A stretch of 64,000 nt of DNA from Gordonia prachuapensis (GCF_036350515.1 NZ_JAZDUE010000009.1:62001-126000), one strand, 5' to 3'. Positions 1 through 7,640 are shown, numbered from the stretch's first letter. Made by a program: numbers and translations. Notes: generated from the sequence alone by a model not told the origin.

Positions 1-370
1 CGAACACCATCTGGACCACGGTGGAGAACAGGATGGCGATGATCGTGCCGATGGTCACCCCCAGGGCGACCGGGATGCCGACGTCGCCGAGGAGCTCACC
101 CACACCGCTACCGATGAGCGGTTCGGCGACGTAACCGACGAGCAGGCCGGTGACGGTGATGCCGAGCTGGGCGCCCGACAGCATGAACGAGGTGCGGCGG
201 GTGACCGACAGTGCACGTTCCGCGGCGGCATCGCCCGCTTCGGCGCGCGCCTTGAGCGCGGACCGGTCCACGGCCATGAAGCCGAACTCTTGCGCGACGA
301 AGTAGCCGGTCAGGGCGGTGATGAGGAAGACGACCAGGATGCCGGCGACGATTCCCAGGAGGGTCAACAC
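1..370 (-). CDS. CNNM/hemolysin-family membrane protein, N-terminal part only
   Basis: The gene runs off the left edge, so only the first ~123 residues are seen. Translation from GTG at 370 begins VLTLLGIVAGILVVFLITA and continues with a second hydrophobic block around residues 60-80 (FMLSGAQLGITVTGLLVGYV) and a third near residue 105. This, with the QEFGFMAVDR segment near residue 25, is the pattern of the DUF21/CNNM domain of TlyC/CorC-type proteins, which normally also carry two CBS domains and a CorC domain. The family is linked to Mg2+/Co2+ homeostasis; the name hemolysin is historical. A GTG start is chosen because no in-frame start lies just upstream. Confidence 0.75.
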   Translation of the reverse strand, partial: MLTLLGIVAGILVVFLITALTGYFVAQEFGFMAVDRSALKARAEAGDAAAERALSVTRRTSFMLSGAQLGITVTGLLVGYVAEPLIGSGVGELLGDVGIPVALGVTIGTIIAILFSTVVQMVF

Positions 371-576
371 GTGGCCACCGCCACGGAGGTCGCGTCAGGC
401 TGTGCGCCGGGTCTTCGAGGTTTCTTGCGTTTGGGTCGGGGGCGCTGGGCGCGTCTCATCGGGTCTTTCTCGCTGGACTTCGGGAATGGTGGAAAGAGTA
501 CTTTCCTCGAATCCCCAACGAAAGCAGCGGTTGGTGTGTTCCCGGGCCGAACTCACTCGGGACGGACAGGTGGGAC
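371..576. other. Intergenic region between the CNNM gene and the GAF-ANTAR gene
   Basis: Roughly 200 bases with no credible gene. It holds the upstream region of the minus-strand CNNM gene and the downstream end of the GAF-ANTAR gene. A short inverted repeat, GGAAAG/CTTTCC around AGTA near 491-506, is the only structure noticed. Confidence 0.4.
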
Positions 577-1266
577 TCACTCCGCTTCGGCGTCGATCAC
601 CTGCCGCGCAACGTCGATCAGTGGGGTGTTGCTGTCCTGCGACAACCGGCGCAGCAGCTCGAACGCCTGGACGGCGTCGATCTTGAACCGTTCCATGATC
701 ATGCCCTTCGCCTGGCCGATCAGGTCCCGGCTGGCCAGCGCGCTGCGGAAATCGCCCTGTTGACGTGCCCGGAACAGTGCGAGGGAGGCATGGGTGGCGT
801 AGACGAGGCCGACCTCCTCGGCGTCACTGTCGAAGGCATTGACCTCATCCGAGAACAGGTTCAGCGCGCCGATAGTGCCTTGGTGGGAGAACAGATGGAA
901 CGACATGCTCGAGCGTGCCGGCGTCTCGGCGATGGTGCGTGCCGACAGCTCCGGCCACCGCGAATCCTCGGCGATGTCGTCTACGCGCACCATGTGGTGC
1001 TCCCAGGCCGCCTCGACACACGGACCCTGCCCGGTCTCCTTCTGCAGCAGATCGAGATGGGTCATGATGTCGTCGGTGGGTGCGATCGTCTCGTACTCAC
1101 CTGCTTTGGGGTCGACGACGAGCACGCCGGCGTGATCGGTCCCCGGAACATGTTCCACGGCACCGAAGGTGACCGCCTCGAACACCGAATCCGCTGCCGT
1201 CCGGTCGCTCTCCGGGATCGCATGCATCGACCGCGCGAGGTCGGCGATCGCCTGGTGAACACTCAT
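577..1266 (-). CDS. GAF-ANTAR domain regulator
   Basis: A 229-residue protein with an N-terminal GAF sensor domain (about residues 20-155) and a C-terminal ANTAR RNA-binding domain (about 165-225; ASRDLIGQAKGMIMERF is typical). ANTAR proteins act after transcription starts, binding paired hexaloop RNA hairpins to prevent termination; the signal sensed by this GAF domain is unknown. The start is ATG at 1266, with AGGAG about 10 nt upstream; the open frame continues further upstream but without coding character. A paralogue with the same architecture lies at 34760-35509. No histidine kinase is adjacent, so it looks like an orphan sensor. Confidence 0.88.
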   Translation of the reverse strand: MSVHQAIADLARSMHAIPESDRTAADSVFEAVTFGAVEHVPGTDHAGVLVVDPKAGEYETIAPTDDIMTHLDLLQKETGQGPCVEAAWEHHMVRVDDIAEDSRWPELSARTIAETPARSSMSFHLFSHQGTIGALNLFSDEVNAFDSDAEEVGLVYATHASLALFRARQQGDFRSALASRDLIGQAKGMIMERFKIDAVQAFELLRRLSQDSNTPLIDVARQVIDAEAE

Positions 1267-1537
1267 CTTCTCGTCGTCTCCTCTGTCGAGCGCCCCCACC
1301 CGAACGGCCCGCCCGAATACCCGCAGCCACCGCTGGTGAACCCGGATCCACCGTAGTCGGCGGCGGCAGACACGGGGCCGTGTCCCCACAGAAGCGGTCC
1401 CCGGAGCTACAACGTCCGAACCCCGGGGACCTGGCCCTCGGCGAACTCCGCGGCGCCCGCCCGGGCTTCGTGAGCGTCTACCCGCGCCACGAGCGGCTGA
1501 AACACGCCGGACGGATATTCGCCCGCGCGAACGACGC
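1267..1537. other. Intergenic region between GAF-ANTAR gene and tgt
   Basis: About 270 bases with no supported gene. A minus-strand frame stays open over 1407-1537 but has no start codon with a ribosome site and no recognisable family, so it is not called. Confidence 0.35.
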
Positions 1538-2797
1538 TCAGTTCGGCGTCCCGGCGTAGTAGCGCGCCAGGAATTCGTCGCGGTACTCGACGTAGCGGCC
1601 GTCCTCGATGGCCTGCCGCGCCCGGTCCACCATGGTGACGATGAACGAGACGTTGTGCAGCGTCGCCAGTGTGGCGGCCAGGCCTTCCTTCGCCTTGAAC
1701 AGGTGGTGGAGATAGGCCCGGCTGTACTGCGCGGAATAGTTGTCGACCTCGGGGTCGAGCGGCCGGAAGTCCCTGCGGTAGCGCGCATTGGTGATGTTGT
1801 AGCGCCCGTCGAGCGAGTAGATCGCACCGTTGCGGGCCACCCGCGTCGGCGAGACGCAGTCGAACGTGTCGGCACCGTTCTCGATGGCGGTGAAGATGTC
1901 GTCGGGCTCGCTGATGCCGAGTAGGTGTTTGGCGGAGTCCTCCGGCAGTTCCTGGTTGACCCACCCGACGATGGTGCCGAGGTCGTCCTTGGTGAGGGCA
2001 CCGCCGATGCCGTACCCGCCGAAGCCGCGTCCGCCGTCGGCCTGGTCCATCGCGCTCATCGTGACGAGGTCGCGGGCCGCCTTGCGTCGCAGGTCCTCGT
2101 ACTGCGCCCCCTGGATGACACCCCACAGCGACTGCTGCGGGCGATGCGCACGCTCCCGCGACAGCCGGTTGTGTTCGGCGAGGCACCTGATCGCCCACAG
2201 ACGTGTCCGTTCCAGCGAATTCTCCTGGTAGCCACGGGTGTTCATCAACGTCGTCAGCTCGTCGAACGCGAAGATGATGTCGGCGCCGAGCTGATGCTGG
2301 ATCTGCATCGACACCTCGGGGGTGAAGCGGTGCGCCGAGCCGTCGAGGTGCGATTTGAAGGTGACGCCGTCGTCGTCGACGAGGGAGAGCCGCTCGCGGC
2401 CGGCGGCGGTGATCTCGTCGTTCTGTTCGCCGGTGACGTCCATCGAGATCACCTTCTTGAACCCTGCGCCCAGCGACATCACCTGGAAGCCGCCGCTGTC
2501 GGTGTAGGTGGGTCCGGACCAGTTCATGAAGGCGCCGAGTCCGCCGGCCTCGTCGATGATCTCCGGCCCCGGCTGCAGGTACAGGTGGTAGGCGTTGGCG
2601 AGGACGGCCTGCGCGCCGAGGTCGCGGACCGACTCGGGCAGCACCGTCTTGACCGTCGCCTTGGTGCCGACGGGGACGAAGGCCGGGGTATGGATGCGGC
2701 CGTGCGGGGTGTCGATGACCCCGGTGCGGCCCAGCGTCCCGGGGAGTGTGGTCCCGACGGTGAACGCATGGTCGGGTGGCAGGGCGGTGGCACTCAC
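1538..2797 (-). CDS. tgt: tRNA-guanine transglycosylase homologue lacking the zinc cysteines
   Basis: A 419-residue member of the Tgt family, which exchanges G34 of GUN-anticodon tRNAs for a 7-deazaguanine base. Core features are present: TDSGGFQ near residue 98 (catalytic Asp), IQGAQYEDLR, and FDCVSPTRVARNG near 310 with the nucleophile Asp. The C-terminal zinc site is degenerate: where bacterial Tgt has CxCxxC before NYSRAYL, this protein reads VDNYSAQYSRAYLHHL (near residue 350), with no cysteine, although the downstream His of TLHNVSF remains. GTG at 2797 is chosen because the family begins here and a -10-like GAGAAT lies 6 nt upstream. It is divergent from the lipoprotein gene. No queuosine synthesis genes are in the window, so the substrate base is uncertain. 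Confidence 0.88.
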   Translation of the reverse strand: MSATALPPDHAFTVGTTLPGTLGRTGVIDTPHGRIHTPAFVPVGTKATVKTVLPESVRDLGAQAVLANAYHLYLQPGPEIIDEAGGLGAFMNWSGPTYTDSGGFQVMSLGAGFKKVISMDVTGEQNDEITAAGRERLSLVDDDGVTFKSHLDGSAHRFTPEVSMQIQHQLGADIIFAFDELTTLMNTRGYQENSLERTRLWAIRCLAEHNRLSRERAHRPQQSLWGVIQGAQYEDLRRKAARDLVTMSAMDQADGGRGFGGYGIGGALTKDDLGTIVGWVNQELPEDSAKHLLGISEPDDIFTAIENGADTFDCVSPTRVARNGAIYSLDGRYNITNARYRRDFRPLDPEVDNYSAQYSRAYLHHLFKAKEGLAATLATLHNVSFIVTMVDRARQAIEDGRYVEYRDEFLARYYAGTPN

Positions 2798-2803
2798 CGG
2801 CGA

Positions 2804-2809
2804 ATTCTC
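2804..2809 (-). promoter_or_regulatory. -10-like hexamer of tgt (leaderless)
   Basis: GAGAAT on the minus strand ends 6 nt before the GTG of tgt, predicting transcription that starts at the start codon. Inferred from spacing only. Confidence 0.35.
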
Positions 2810-2866
2810 GCAGTTCGACCCGGACACACAAAACTCGGAGCCCCTGGGGTGATGCCCGATGTTCGA

Positions 2867-2872
2867 TACGGT
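2867..2872 (+). promoter_or_regulatory. -10-like hexamer of the lipoprotein gene (leaderless)
   Basis: TACGGT ends 6 nt before ATG 2879 and there is no ribosome binding site, consistent with a leaderless transcript. It shares the 81-base divergent promoter region with tgt. Confidence 0.4.
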
Positions 2873-2878
2873 GAACGC

Positions 2879-3325
2879 ATGCCGCACCTCGTCAAACGCC
2901 TGGCCATCGGAGTCCCCGCCGTCGCCCTCCTCGTGCTCGCCGCCGCGTGCGGAACCGAGGAGCAGGCCGTCGAGACCACCACGACCACCGTCACCGAGAA
3001 CCCGTCGGCGCCCGTGGTCGCCGGGCCGAGTCCTCGGCCCAACACGCAGGTACCCGCCCAGGCCGACGACGATGACCGGGAGTGCGGCACCACCTCCGGC
3101 CCCGACGGCGCGCTGCGGGTGCTGGTCACCGACGGCGACGTCACCTGCGATGAAGCGATGGCGGTCGCGGCGCGATACGGACCGCTGATCGCTACCGGCC
3201 AGGACCAGATGGTCGACGGGTGGGACTGCGGCCCGTCCGACGACGACGGGGTGCTCGCGCAGTGCGAACGCGACAACGACGACGCGATCGACGACGACGA
3301 TGACGAGATCGACTTCGCGCCCTGA
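2879..3325 (+). CDS. Probable secreted lipoprotein, acidic tail
   Basis: 148 residues. The N-terminus MPHLVKRLAIGV is basic then hydrophobic and ends VLAAACG, a weak lipobox (Ala at -3), so lipidation at Cys22 or thereabouts is likely but not certain. A Thr/Pro-rich linker follows (VETTTTTVTENP), then a small domain with several cysteines (DDRECGTT, VTCDEAM, GWDCGPS, AQCERD) that could form disulfides outside the membrane. The last residues are nearly all acidic (DDDDDEIDF). Small Cys-paired lipoproteins of this type are common in Gordonia and Rhodococcus, but I do not know a function. It is divergent from tgt and followed 36 nt later by the merR gene. Confidence 0.75.
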   Translation: MPHLVKRLAIGVPAVALLVLAAACGTEEQAVETTTTTVTENPSAPVVAGPSPRPNTQVPAQADDDDRECGTTSGPDGALRVLVTDGDVTCDEAMAVAARYGPLIATGQDQMVDGWDCGPSDDDGVLAQCERDNDDAIDDDDDEIDFAP

Positions 3326-3361
3326 CTCCCCCTTGACCCTGACGCAACGTGAGGCACCACA

Positions 3362-4144
3362 GTGGCCGATGTGAGCGAAACGGAACACGGGTACACGGTC
3401 GGCGACGTCGCCCGCCTCGTCGGGGTGAGCGTCCGCACGCTGCATCATTACGACCACGTCGGTCTGGTGGTGCCGTCGGAGCGCACTCCCACCGGCTACC
3501 GGGTCTACGACGCAGGCGACGTCGAACGTCTGCATCAGGTGCTGACCTACCGCGAACTCGGGTTCTCGCTGGAGCAGATCGCGACCCTGCTCGACGACCC
3601 GTCCGTGGATGCCTGGGCGCATCTACGCGATCAGCGTGAGTTGCTGACCGATCGGATCGATCGCTTGCACCGGATGGTCGCCGCTGTGGAGGACATGATG
3701 AACGCGAAGAAGAAGGGCATCCAGCTCACCGCCGAGGAGCAGGCCGAGATCTTCGGCCAGGACTGGCTGGGCGAGGAGTACGCCGCCGAGGCCGAGGATC
3801 GGTGGGGCGACACCGACGCCTGGCGGCAGAGCCAGGAACGCACCGCCCGGTTCTCGAAAGACGACTGGCGGGCGGTCAAGGCCGACACCGATGCGCTGGA
3901 GGCGCGTCTCGCCGAGGCCTTGCGCGGCGGCGTGGCGCCGGGTTCACCGGAGGCCAATGCCCTCGCCGAGGAGCATCGGGCGTCGATCAACCGGTTCTAC
4001 GACTGCGGCCACGAGATGCAGGTGAACCTCGCCGAGATGTACATCGCGGACCCCAGGTTCACCGCGCACTACGACGAGCGGGCCGACGGCCTGGCACAGT
4101 ACGTGCACGACGTCATCGTCGCGAATGCCGAGCAGCGCAGGTGA
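3362..4144 (+). CDS. MerR-family regulator with TipAS-type ligand domain
   Basis: 260 residues. Residues ~10-80 form a MerR winged helix (YTVGDVARLVGVSVRTLHHY, GYRVYDAGDVERL), followed by a coiled-coil dimerisation helix (RDQRELLTDRIDRLHRMV). The rest (~125-255) resembles the TipAS domain of TipAL (FGQDWLGEEYAAEAEDRWG, INRFYDCGHEMQVNLAEMY, HYDERADGLAQYVHDVI), which in Streptomyces binds thiopeptides and autoactivates the promoter. A drug- or peptide-responsive activator is therefore likely. GTG 3362 is preceded by GTGAGG; GTG 3371 is an alternative. It converges on murF. Confidence 0.88.
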   Translation: MADVSETEHGYTVGDVARLVGVSVRTLHHYDHVGLVVPSERTPTGYRVYDAGDVERLHQVLTYRELGFSLEQIATLLDDPSVDAWAHLRDQRELLTDRIDRLHRMVAAVEDMMNAKKKGIQLTAEEQAEIFGQDWLGEEYAAEAEDRWGDTDAWRQSQERTARFSKDDWRAVKADTDALEARLAEALRGGVAPGSPEANALAEEHRASINRFYDCGHEMQVNLAEMYIADPRFTAHYDERADGLAQYVHDVIVANAEQRR

Positions 4145-4146
4145 TC

Positions 4147-4358
4147 TCGCGTCGTCACCCCGCTCCCTGAGGAGCCTGCGTCAGTCCGACCCCTGAGGAG
4201 CATGCGACGAAGGAGCCTGCGTCACGAAGGGGCCCTTCGTGACGCACGCTCGCAAGCTCGCGGGCTCCTCAGGGACCGGGGGTGACGCGCAAGCTCGCGG
4301 GCTCCTCAGGGACCAGGGGGTGACGCGCAAGCTCGCCGGGCACCTCGGGGACCAGGGG
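4147..4358. repeat. Intergenic repeat cluster, family A
   Basis: The gap between merR and murF is filled with copies of a repeat whose core is GCGGGCTCCTCAGGGA. Three direct copies begin near 4252, 4289 and 4327 (period 37-38 bases, the third diverged). Two inverted copies (TCCCTGAGGAGC type) lie near 4165-4210. The same family recurs at 29491-29640. Such dispersed palindromic units resemble REP-type elements; I see no transposase. Confidence 0.8.
4218..4246. terminator. Perfect 14-bp hairpin between convergent merR and murF
   Basis: TGCGTCACGAAGGG pairs with CCCTTCGTGACGCA around a one-base centre. Its place between two convergent genes suggests a bidirectional terminator formed within repeat family A. 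There is no T-run. Confidence 0.55.
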
Positions 4359-4364
4359 GCCTTC

Positions 4365-5693
4365 TCACGGAGCGGGGGACAGCAACGCCGCCGCCACCCG
4401 CTCGAGCGCGGCGACGCGGCTGGCCTTGACGAGTACGGCATCACCGGACCGCAGGTCGGCGAGGTCGGCCACCGCGGCGTCGACGTCGGGGACATGTCGG
4501 GCGGACTCCCCGTAATCGGGTGCGTCCACCGCGATGACCTCGATCCCGAGGTCGCGGGCCTGCTCTGCAATCGAGGCGTGTGCGGCCGCCGACCCGGCCC
4601 CGAGTTCGCCCATCGTCCCGAGGACTGCGACCCGGCGACCGGCGTCGAGAGCCGCCAACGACCGCAGGGCCGCGGACATCGACGTCGGGTTGGCGTTGTA
4701 GGCGTCGTTGAGGACCACCACCCCGGCCTGCGACGTCGCCAGCTCCATGCGCAGCCCGGACAGCGCCGCGCCGATCAGCCCCTGCGCCATCTGCTCCACG
4801 GGCACACCGAGCCATCCGGCTGCCGCGACCGCGGCGAGAGCGTTGGGAACCTGGTGCTCGCCCCGCGCGCCCAACGCGATGTCGGTATCGCCCCAGGGGG
4901 TGTGCAGCCGGAACGACGCACGCAGTTCGTCGTCGACGACGACGCCGGACGCCGACACATCGGCCGACGAGGTCAGCCCGAACGTGAGCACACCGGCGTC
5001 GGTGCGCTCGGCCATCGCCGCCACACGCTCGTCGTCGGCGTTCAGCACGGCCAAACCGTCCACCGGCAGGGCCTCCACCAGCTCACCCTTGGCGCGGGCC
5101 ACCGACTCGATGTCGCCGAACAACTCAAGGTGCACACCTTCGACACGGGTGACGATCCCGACGGTGGGTCGGGCGATGGAACACAGCAGGTCGATGTGGC
5201 CGACGCCGCGGGCGCCCATCTCGACGACGACCGCCTCGGTGTCTCCGGGGGCGTTGACCAGCGTCAGCGGCAGGCCGAGTTCGTTGTTGAACGATTTCTC
5301 GCTGGCCGTGGCGCGGAAGGTGGTGGCGAGCGCACCGGCGAGCAGATCCTTCGTCGATGTCTTGCCCACGGACCCGGTGACCCCGACCACGCGGTCGGGC
5401 AGGCGGTCGCGGGCCGCGCCGCCGAGGTCGGCGAGAGCGGCGGCGGTGTCGGTGACGGTGATCGCGGGGATCGAGACGTCCGGTACCGAGCCCTCCGACG
5501 ACAGGTACGCGGTGGCGCCGGACGCCTGCGCCGACGACACGAACTCGTGGCCGTCGCGGGCCGCGACGATCGGGACGAACAACTGGCCCGCCGCAACGGT
5601 GCGTGAGTCGATGCCCGCACCGTCGATGTCCACCTCGTCGCCGACCAGCCGCCCGGAGACGGCTGCCGCTACCTGACTCGCCTTGAACTGCAC
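4365..5693 (-). CDS. murF: UDP-MurNAc-tripeptide--D-Ala-D-Ala ligase
   Basis: 442 residues, normal for MurF, the cytoplasmic ATP-dependent ligase that adds D-Ala-D-Ala to the peptidoglycan precursor. The ATP P-loop GVTGSVGKTSTKD is near residues 103-115, followed by SFNNELGLPLTL, VVEMGARGVGHI, and the C-terminal Mur ligase domain with NDAYNANPTSMSAAL and LGTMGELG. GTG 5693 is chosen because VQFKASQVAAAVSGRL matches a MurF beginning, and TAGCGT lies 7 nt upstream, suggesting a leaderless message. It lies outside any visible division/cell-wall cluster and is divergent from ddl, the enzyme that makes its substrate; the two share an 85-base promoter region. Confidence 0.93.
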   Translation of the reverse strand: MQFKASQVAAAVSGRLVGDEVDIDGAGIDSRTVAAGQLFVPIVAARDGHEFVSSAQASGATAYLSSEGSVPDVSIPAITVTDTAAALADLGGAARDRLPDRVVGVTGSVGKTSTKDLLAGALATTFRATASEKSFNNELGLPLTLVNAPGDTEAVVVEMGARGVGHIDLLCSIARPTVGIVTRVEGVHLELFGDIESVARAKGELVEALPVDGLAVLNADDERVAAMAERTDAGVLTFGLTSSADVSASGVVVDDELRASFRLHTPWGDTDIALGARGEHQVPNALAAVAAAGWLGVPVEQMAQGLIGAALSGLRMELATSQAGVVVLNDAYNANPTSMSAALRSLAALDAGRRVAVLGTMGELGAGSAAAHASIAEQARDLGIEVIAVDAPDYGESARHVPDVDAAVADLADLRSGDAVLVKASRVAALERVAAALLSPAP

Positions 5694-5700
5694 ACGCCCA

Positions 5701-5706
5701 ACGCTA
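5701..5706 (-). promoter_or_regulatory. -10-like hexamer of murF (leaderless)
   Basis: TAGCGT on the minus strand, 7 nt before the GTG start. Confidence 0.4.
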
Positions 5707-5765
5707 CAAGGGGCGCGATTCCCGACGCCGGGCGCGCATGTGCGGCTGCGCCAGAGCCGTGGCCG

Positions 5766-5771
5766 TATCGT
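5766..5771 (+). promoter_or_regulatory. -10-like hexamer of ddl (leaderless)
   Basis: TATCGT, 7 nt before ATG 5779, back to back with the murF promoter. Confidence 0.4.
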
Positions 5772-5778
5772 GTCAGCC

Positions 5779-6858
5779 ATGGCTTCACCCCTGCTGCGTC
5801 TGGTCGTCCTCTACGGCGGTGTGTCCGCCGAACACGACGTCTCGTGTGTCACGGCCGCCCACGTGCTGGCCGCGGCCGACCGCAGCAAGTACGACCTCGT
5901 CCCCGTCGGCATCACCAAGTCCGGTGTCTGGCTCCGCAACGACAAGGCCATCGCCACGATCGGCGAGGGCGGCGAGCTGCCCGACAAACTGGAACCGGCG
6001 GGCACCGAGGTGGAACCGCTGACCGCGATCCGCGGCGACGGCAGCTCCCAGGCGGTCACCGTCGTCCTCCCGCTGCTGCACGGCCCGCACGGCGAGGACG
6101 GCACCATCCAGGGAATGCTCGAGCTGTTCAAGGTCCCCTACGTGGGTGCGGGCGTGTTGTCGTCGGCGGTGTGCATGGACAAGGCGATGGCGAAGATCGT
6201 CGCCGAGCAGTCGGGAATCCCGCAGTGCCGGTGGGTCCAGTTCCGCGACGGCATCGACGACCCGCGCGAGATCGTGTCGCGCGTCGTCGACGAGCTCGGG
6301 CTGCCGGTGTTCGTGAAGCCCGCCAACCTGGGTTCGTCGGTCGGGATCACCAAGGCCCACGATGCCTCCGAGGTCGACAAGGCGATCGACCTCGCCCTGC
6401 GCTACGACGACGTGGTGATCATCGAGGAAGCCGTCACCGCACGCGAGGTGGAGGTGGCGGTCCTCGGCAACACCGCCCCCGAGTCGTCGGTGCCGGGCGA
6501 GATCCTGCCGGGCAGCGAGTTCTACGACTACGAGGACAAGTACGTCACCGGTGCCGCGCAGCTGGTGATCCCGGCAGATCTCCCCGACGACGTCACCCGC
6601 GACGTGCGGGAGCTGGCGGCCCGCGCGTTCACCGCCCTGCGCTGCGCCGGAATGGCCCGCGTCGACTTCTTCTACGAGGCCGACGGGCGCGGCTGGTTGC
6701 TCAACGAAATCAACACGATTCCCGGCTTCACCCCGGCCTCGATGTATCCCAAACTGTGGGAGGCGACGGGGATCAGCTATCCGGATCTCATCGATCAGCT
6801 GGTCGCGCTGGCGCTGGACGGTCATCGTCGACGCACCGGGTTCTCGACCGAGCACTGA
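5779..6858 (+). CDS. ddl: D-alanine--D-alanine ligase
   Basis: 359 residues, ATP-grasp fold, joins two D-Ala for MurF. N-terminal LYGGVSAEHDVS carries the substrate-binding Glu; LLHGPHGEDGTIQGML, VKPANLGSSVGITK and the C-terminal LLNEINTIPGFTPASMYPKLW complete the family signatures. The omega-loop reads EFYDYEDKYVTG: the Tyr typical of D-Ala-D-Ala enzymes is kept, arguing against a VanA-like D-Ala-D-Lac specificity (which has His there). ATG 5779 has a -10-like hexamer 7 nt upstream. The stop codon (6856-6858) lies inside the first copy of a dispersed repeat, so the end of the gene may have been set by that element. Confidence 0.95.
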   Translation: MASPLLRLVVLYGGVSAEHDVSCVTAAHVLAAADRSKYDLVPVGITKSGVWLRNDKAIATIGEGGELPDKLEPAGTEVEPLTAIRGDGSSQAVTVVLPLLHGPHGEDGTIQGMLELFKVPYVGAGVLSSAVCMDKAMAKIVAEQSGIPQCRWVQFRDGIDDPREIVSRVVDELGLPVFVKPANLGSSVGITKAHDASEVDKAIDLALRYDDVVIIEEAVTAREVEVAVLGNTAPESSVPGEILPGSEFYDYEDKYVTGAAQLVIPADLPDDVTRDVRELAARAFTALRCAGMARVDFFYEADGRGWLLNEINTIPGFTPASMYPKLWEATGISYPDLIDQLVALALDGHRRRTGFSTEH

Positions 6859-7076
6859 TCTCGATACGCGACTCACTCCGTTCGCCGCTACTCGATCCAC
6901 GGAGGGTCGCGCTGATCTCGATACGCGACTCACTCCGTTCGCCGCTACTCGATCCACGGAGAGGGGCGCCGCTACTCGATCCACGGGGGGTGGTTGAGGT
7001 CACGGAGGGTCGTCGCCATTCGCCGGTTGAGTAGCGACGTGCGAGCCTGCGAGCCCGACGCGTATCGAAACCCCAG
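6855..7076. repeat. Family B repeat cluster after ddl
   Basis: A 50-base unit (TCTCGATACGCGACTCACTC ... CTACTCGATCCACGG) occurs at 6855-6904 and 6912-6961, period 57, with a partial third copy at about 6968-6988. An inverted, diverged member (GGTTGAGTAGCG ... CGTATCGAAACC) lies at 7025-7074. The same family is found at 16425-16468 inside nuoH and at 51796-51843. No transposase or spacer array accompanies it. The ~300 bases between ddl and the next gene contain nothing else recognisable. Confidence 0.85.
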
Positions 7077-7143
7077 AAACCCCCAGTCGACGCGAAAGCC
7101 GGATCGGCCGGGGTTTCGGGCACGGTCGACGAAGCCGGGACGG

Positions 7144-7149
7144 TAATGT
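7144..7149 (+). promoter_or_regulatory. -10-like hexamer of the receiver-domain gene
   Basis: TAATGT ends 7 nt before GTG 7157 and overlaps the alternative GTG 7148, which favours 7157 as the start of a leaderless message. Confidence 0.4.
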
Positions 7150-7156
7150 GCTCGAC

Positions 7157-7603
7157 GTGACAGACCCCGACCGCGACGCGACGCCCTCGCTGCGCCGTCG
7201 GGACGGGGAGCCGGTCGTGGTGCTGCGCGTCCTGGTGTATTCGGATCATTCGGACACGCGCGCGGCAGTTATCGGGGCGCTGGGCCGCACCCCCGATCCG
7301 GCGCTTCCCGAACTCAGCTTCGTCGAGGTCGCCACCGCCCCGATGGTCTTCGCGCAGCTCGACGCCGGAGCGATCGACGTGGCGATCCTCGACGGCGAGG
7401 CCGCCCCCGCCGGCGGAATGGGGTTGGCGAAGCAGATGAAGGACGAGATCGACCCGTGCCCGCCGACGCTCGTGCTCCTCGGCCGTGCCGATGACCGCTG
7501 GCTGGCCGACTGGTCCCGCGCCGACGCGACCGCGACACTGCCGATCGACCCGATCGCGTTGTCCACCACGCTGGTCGACCTGCTGCGAAACACGGAACTG
7601 TAG
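7157..7603 (+). CDS. Degenerate response-regulator receiver protein upstream of nuoA (Rv3143-like)
   Basis: 148 residues from GTG 7157 (GTG 7148 is possible). The fold reads as a lone CheY-type receiver: an acidic pair in VLVYSDHSD, a phosphoacceptor-like Asp in VDVAILDGEA, and PPTLVLLGRADD. The conserved switch Thr/Ser is Gly and the conserved Lys before Pro is Leu (ATLPIDP), so normal phosphorylation switching is doubtful. There is no DNA-binding domain. From memory, M. tuberculosis Rv3143 occupies the same place near nuoA and has been linked to Nuo subunits; a role in controlling or assembling complex I is inferred from that position. Confidence 0.75.
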   Translation: MTDPDRDATPSLRRRDGEPVVVLRVLVYSDHSDTRAAVIGALGRTPDPALPELSFVEVATAPMVFAQLDAGAIDVAILDGEAAPAGGMGLAKQMKDEIDPCPPTLVLLGRADDRWLADWSRADATATLPIDPIALSTTLVDLLRNTEL

Positions 7604-7640
7604 AAAACCTCGACAAGGGCCGCTCGCCCACTAGTAGTCT

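Noticed and set aside
1407..1537. Open minus-strand frame between tgt and the GAF-ANTAR gene, possibly a gene relic
   Set aside because: No start codon with a ribosome site and no recognisable family.
577..2001. Long minus-strand frame that would make the GAF-ANTAR protein 474 residues
   Set aside because: The extra N-terminus is Arg/Ser/Pro-rich shadow sequence lying over tgt; ATG 1266 with AGGAG marks the real start.
1925..2878. Plus-strand frame running through tgt into the lipoprotein gene
   Set aside because: Antisense to a clear Tgt; only the part from 2879 has coding character.
5779..6858. ddl as a vancomycin-resistance type D-Ala-D-Lac ligase
   Set aside because: The omega loop keeps Tyr (DYEDKY) of D-Ala-D-Ala enzymes, and no vanH/vanX is nearby.
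5785..6984. 399-codon minus-strand ORF opposite ddl
   Set aside because: Shadow of ddl; composition is Arg/Asp/Val-rich without domains, and it extends into repeats.
6855..6988. Direct repeats that might be a CRISPR array
   Set aside because: Only two full copies and one partial, with a 7-base gap instead of ~30-base spacers, and no cas genes; same unit occurs singly elsewhere.
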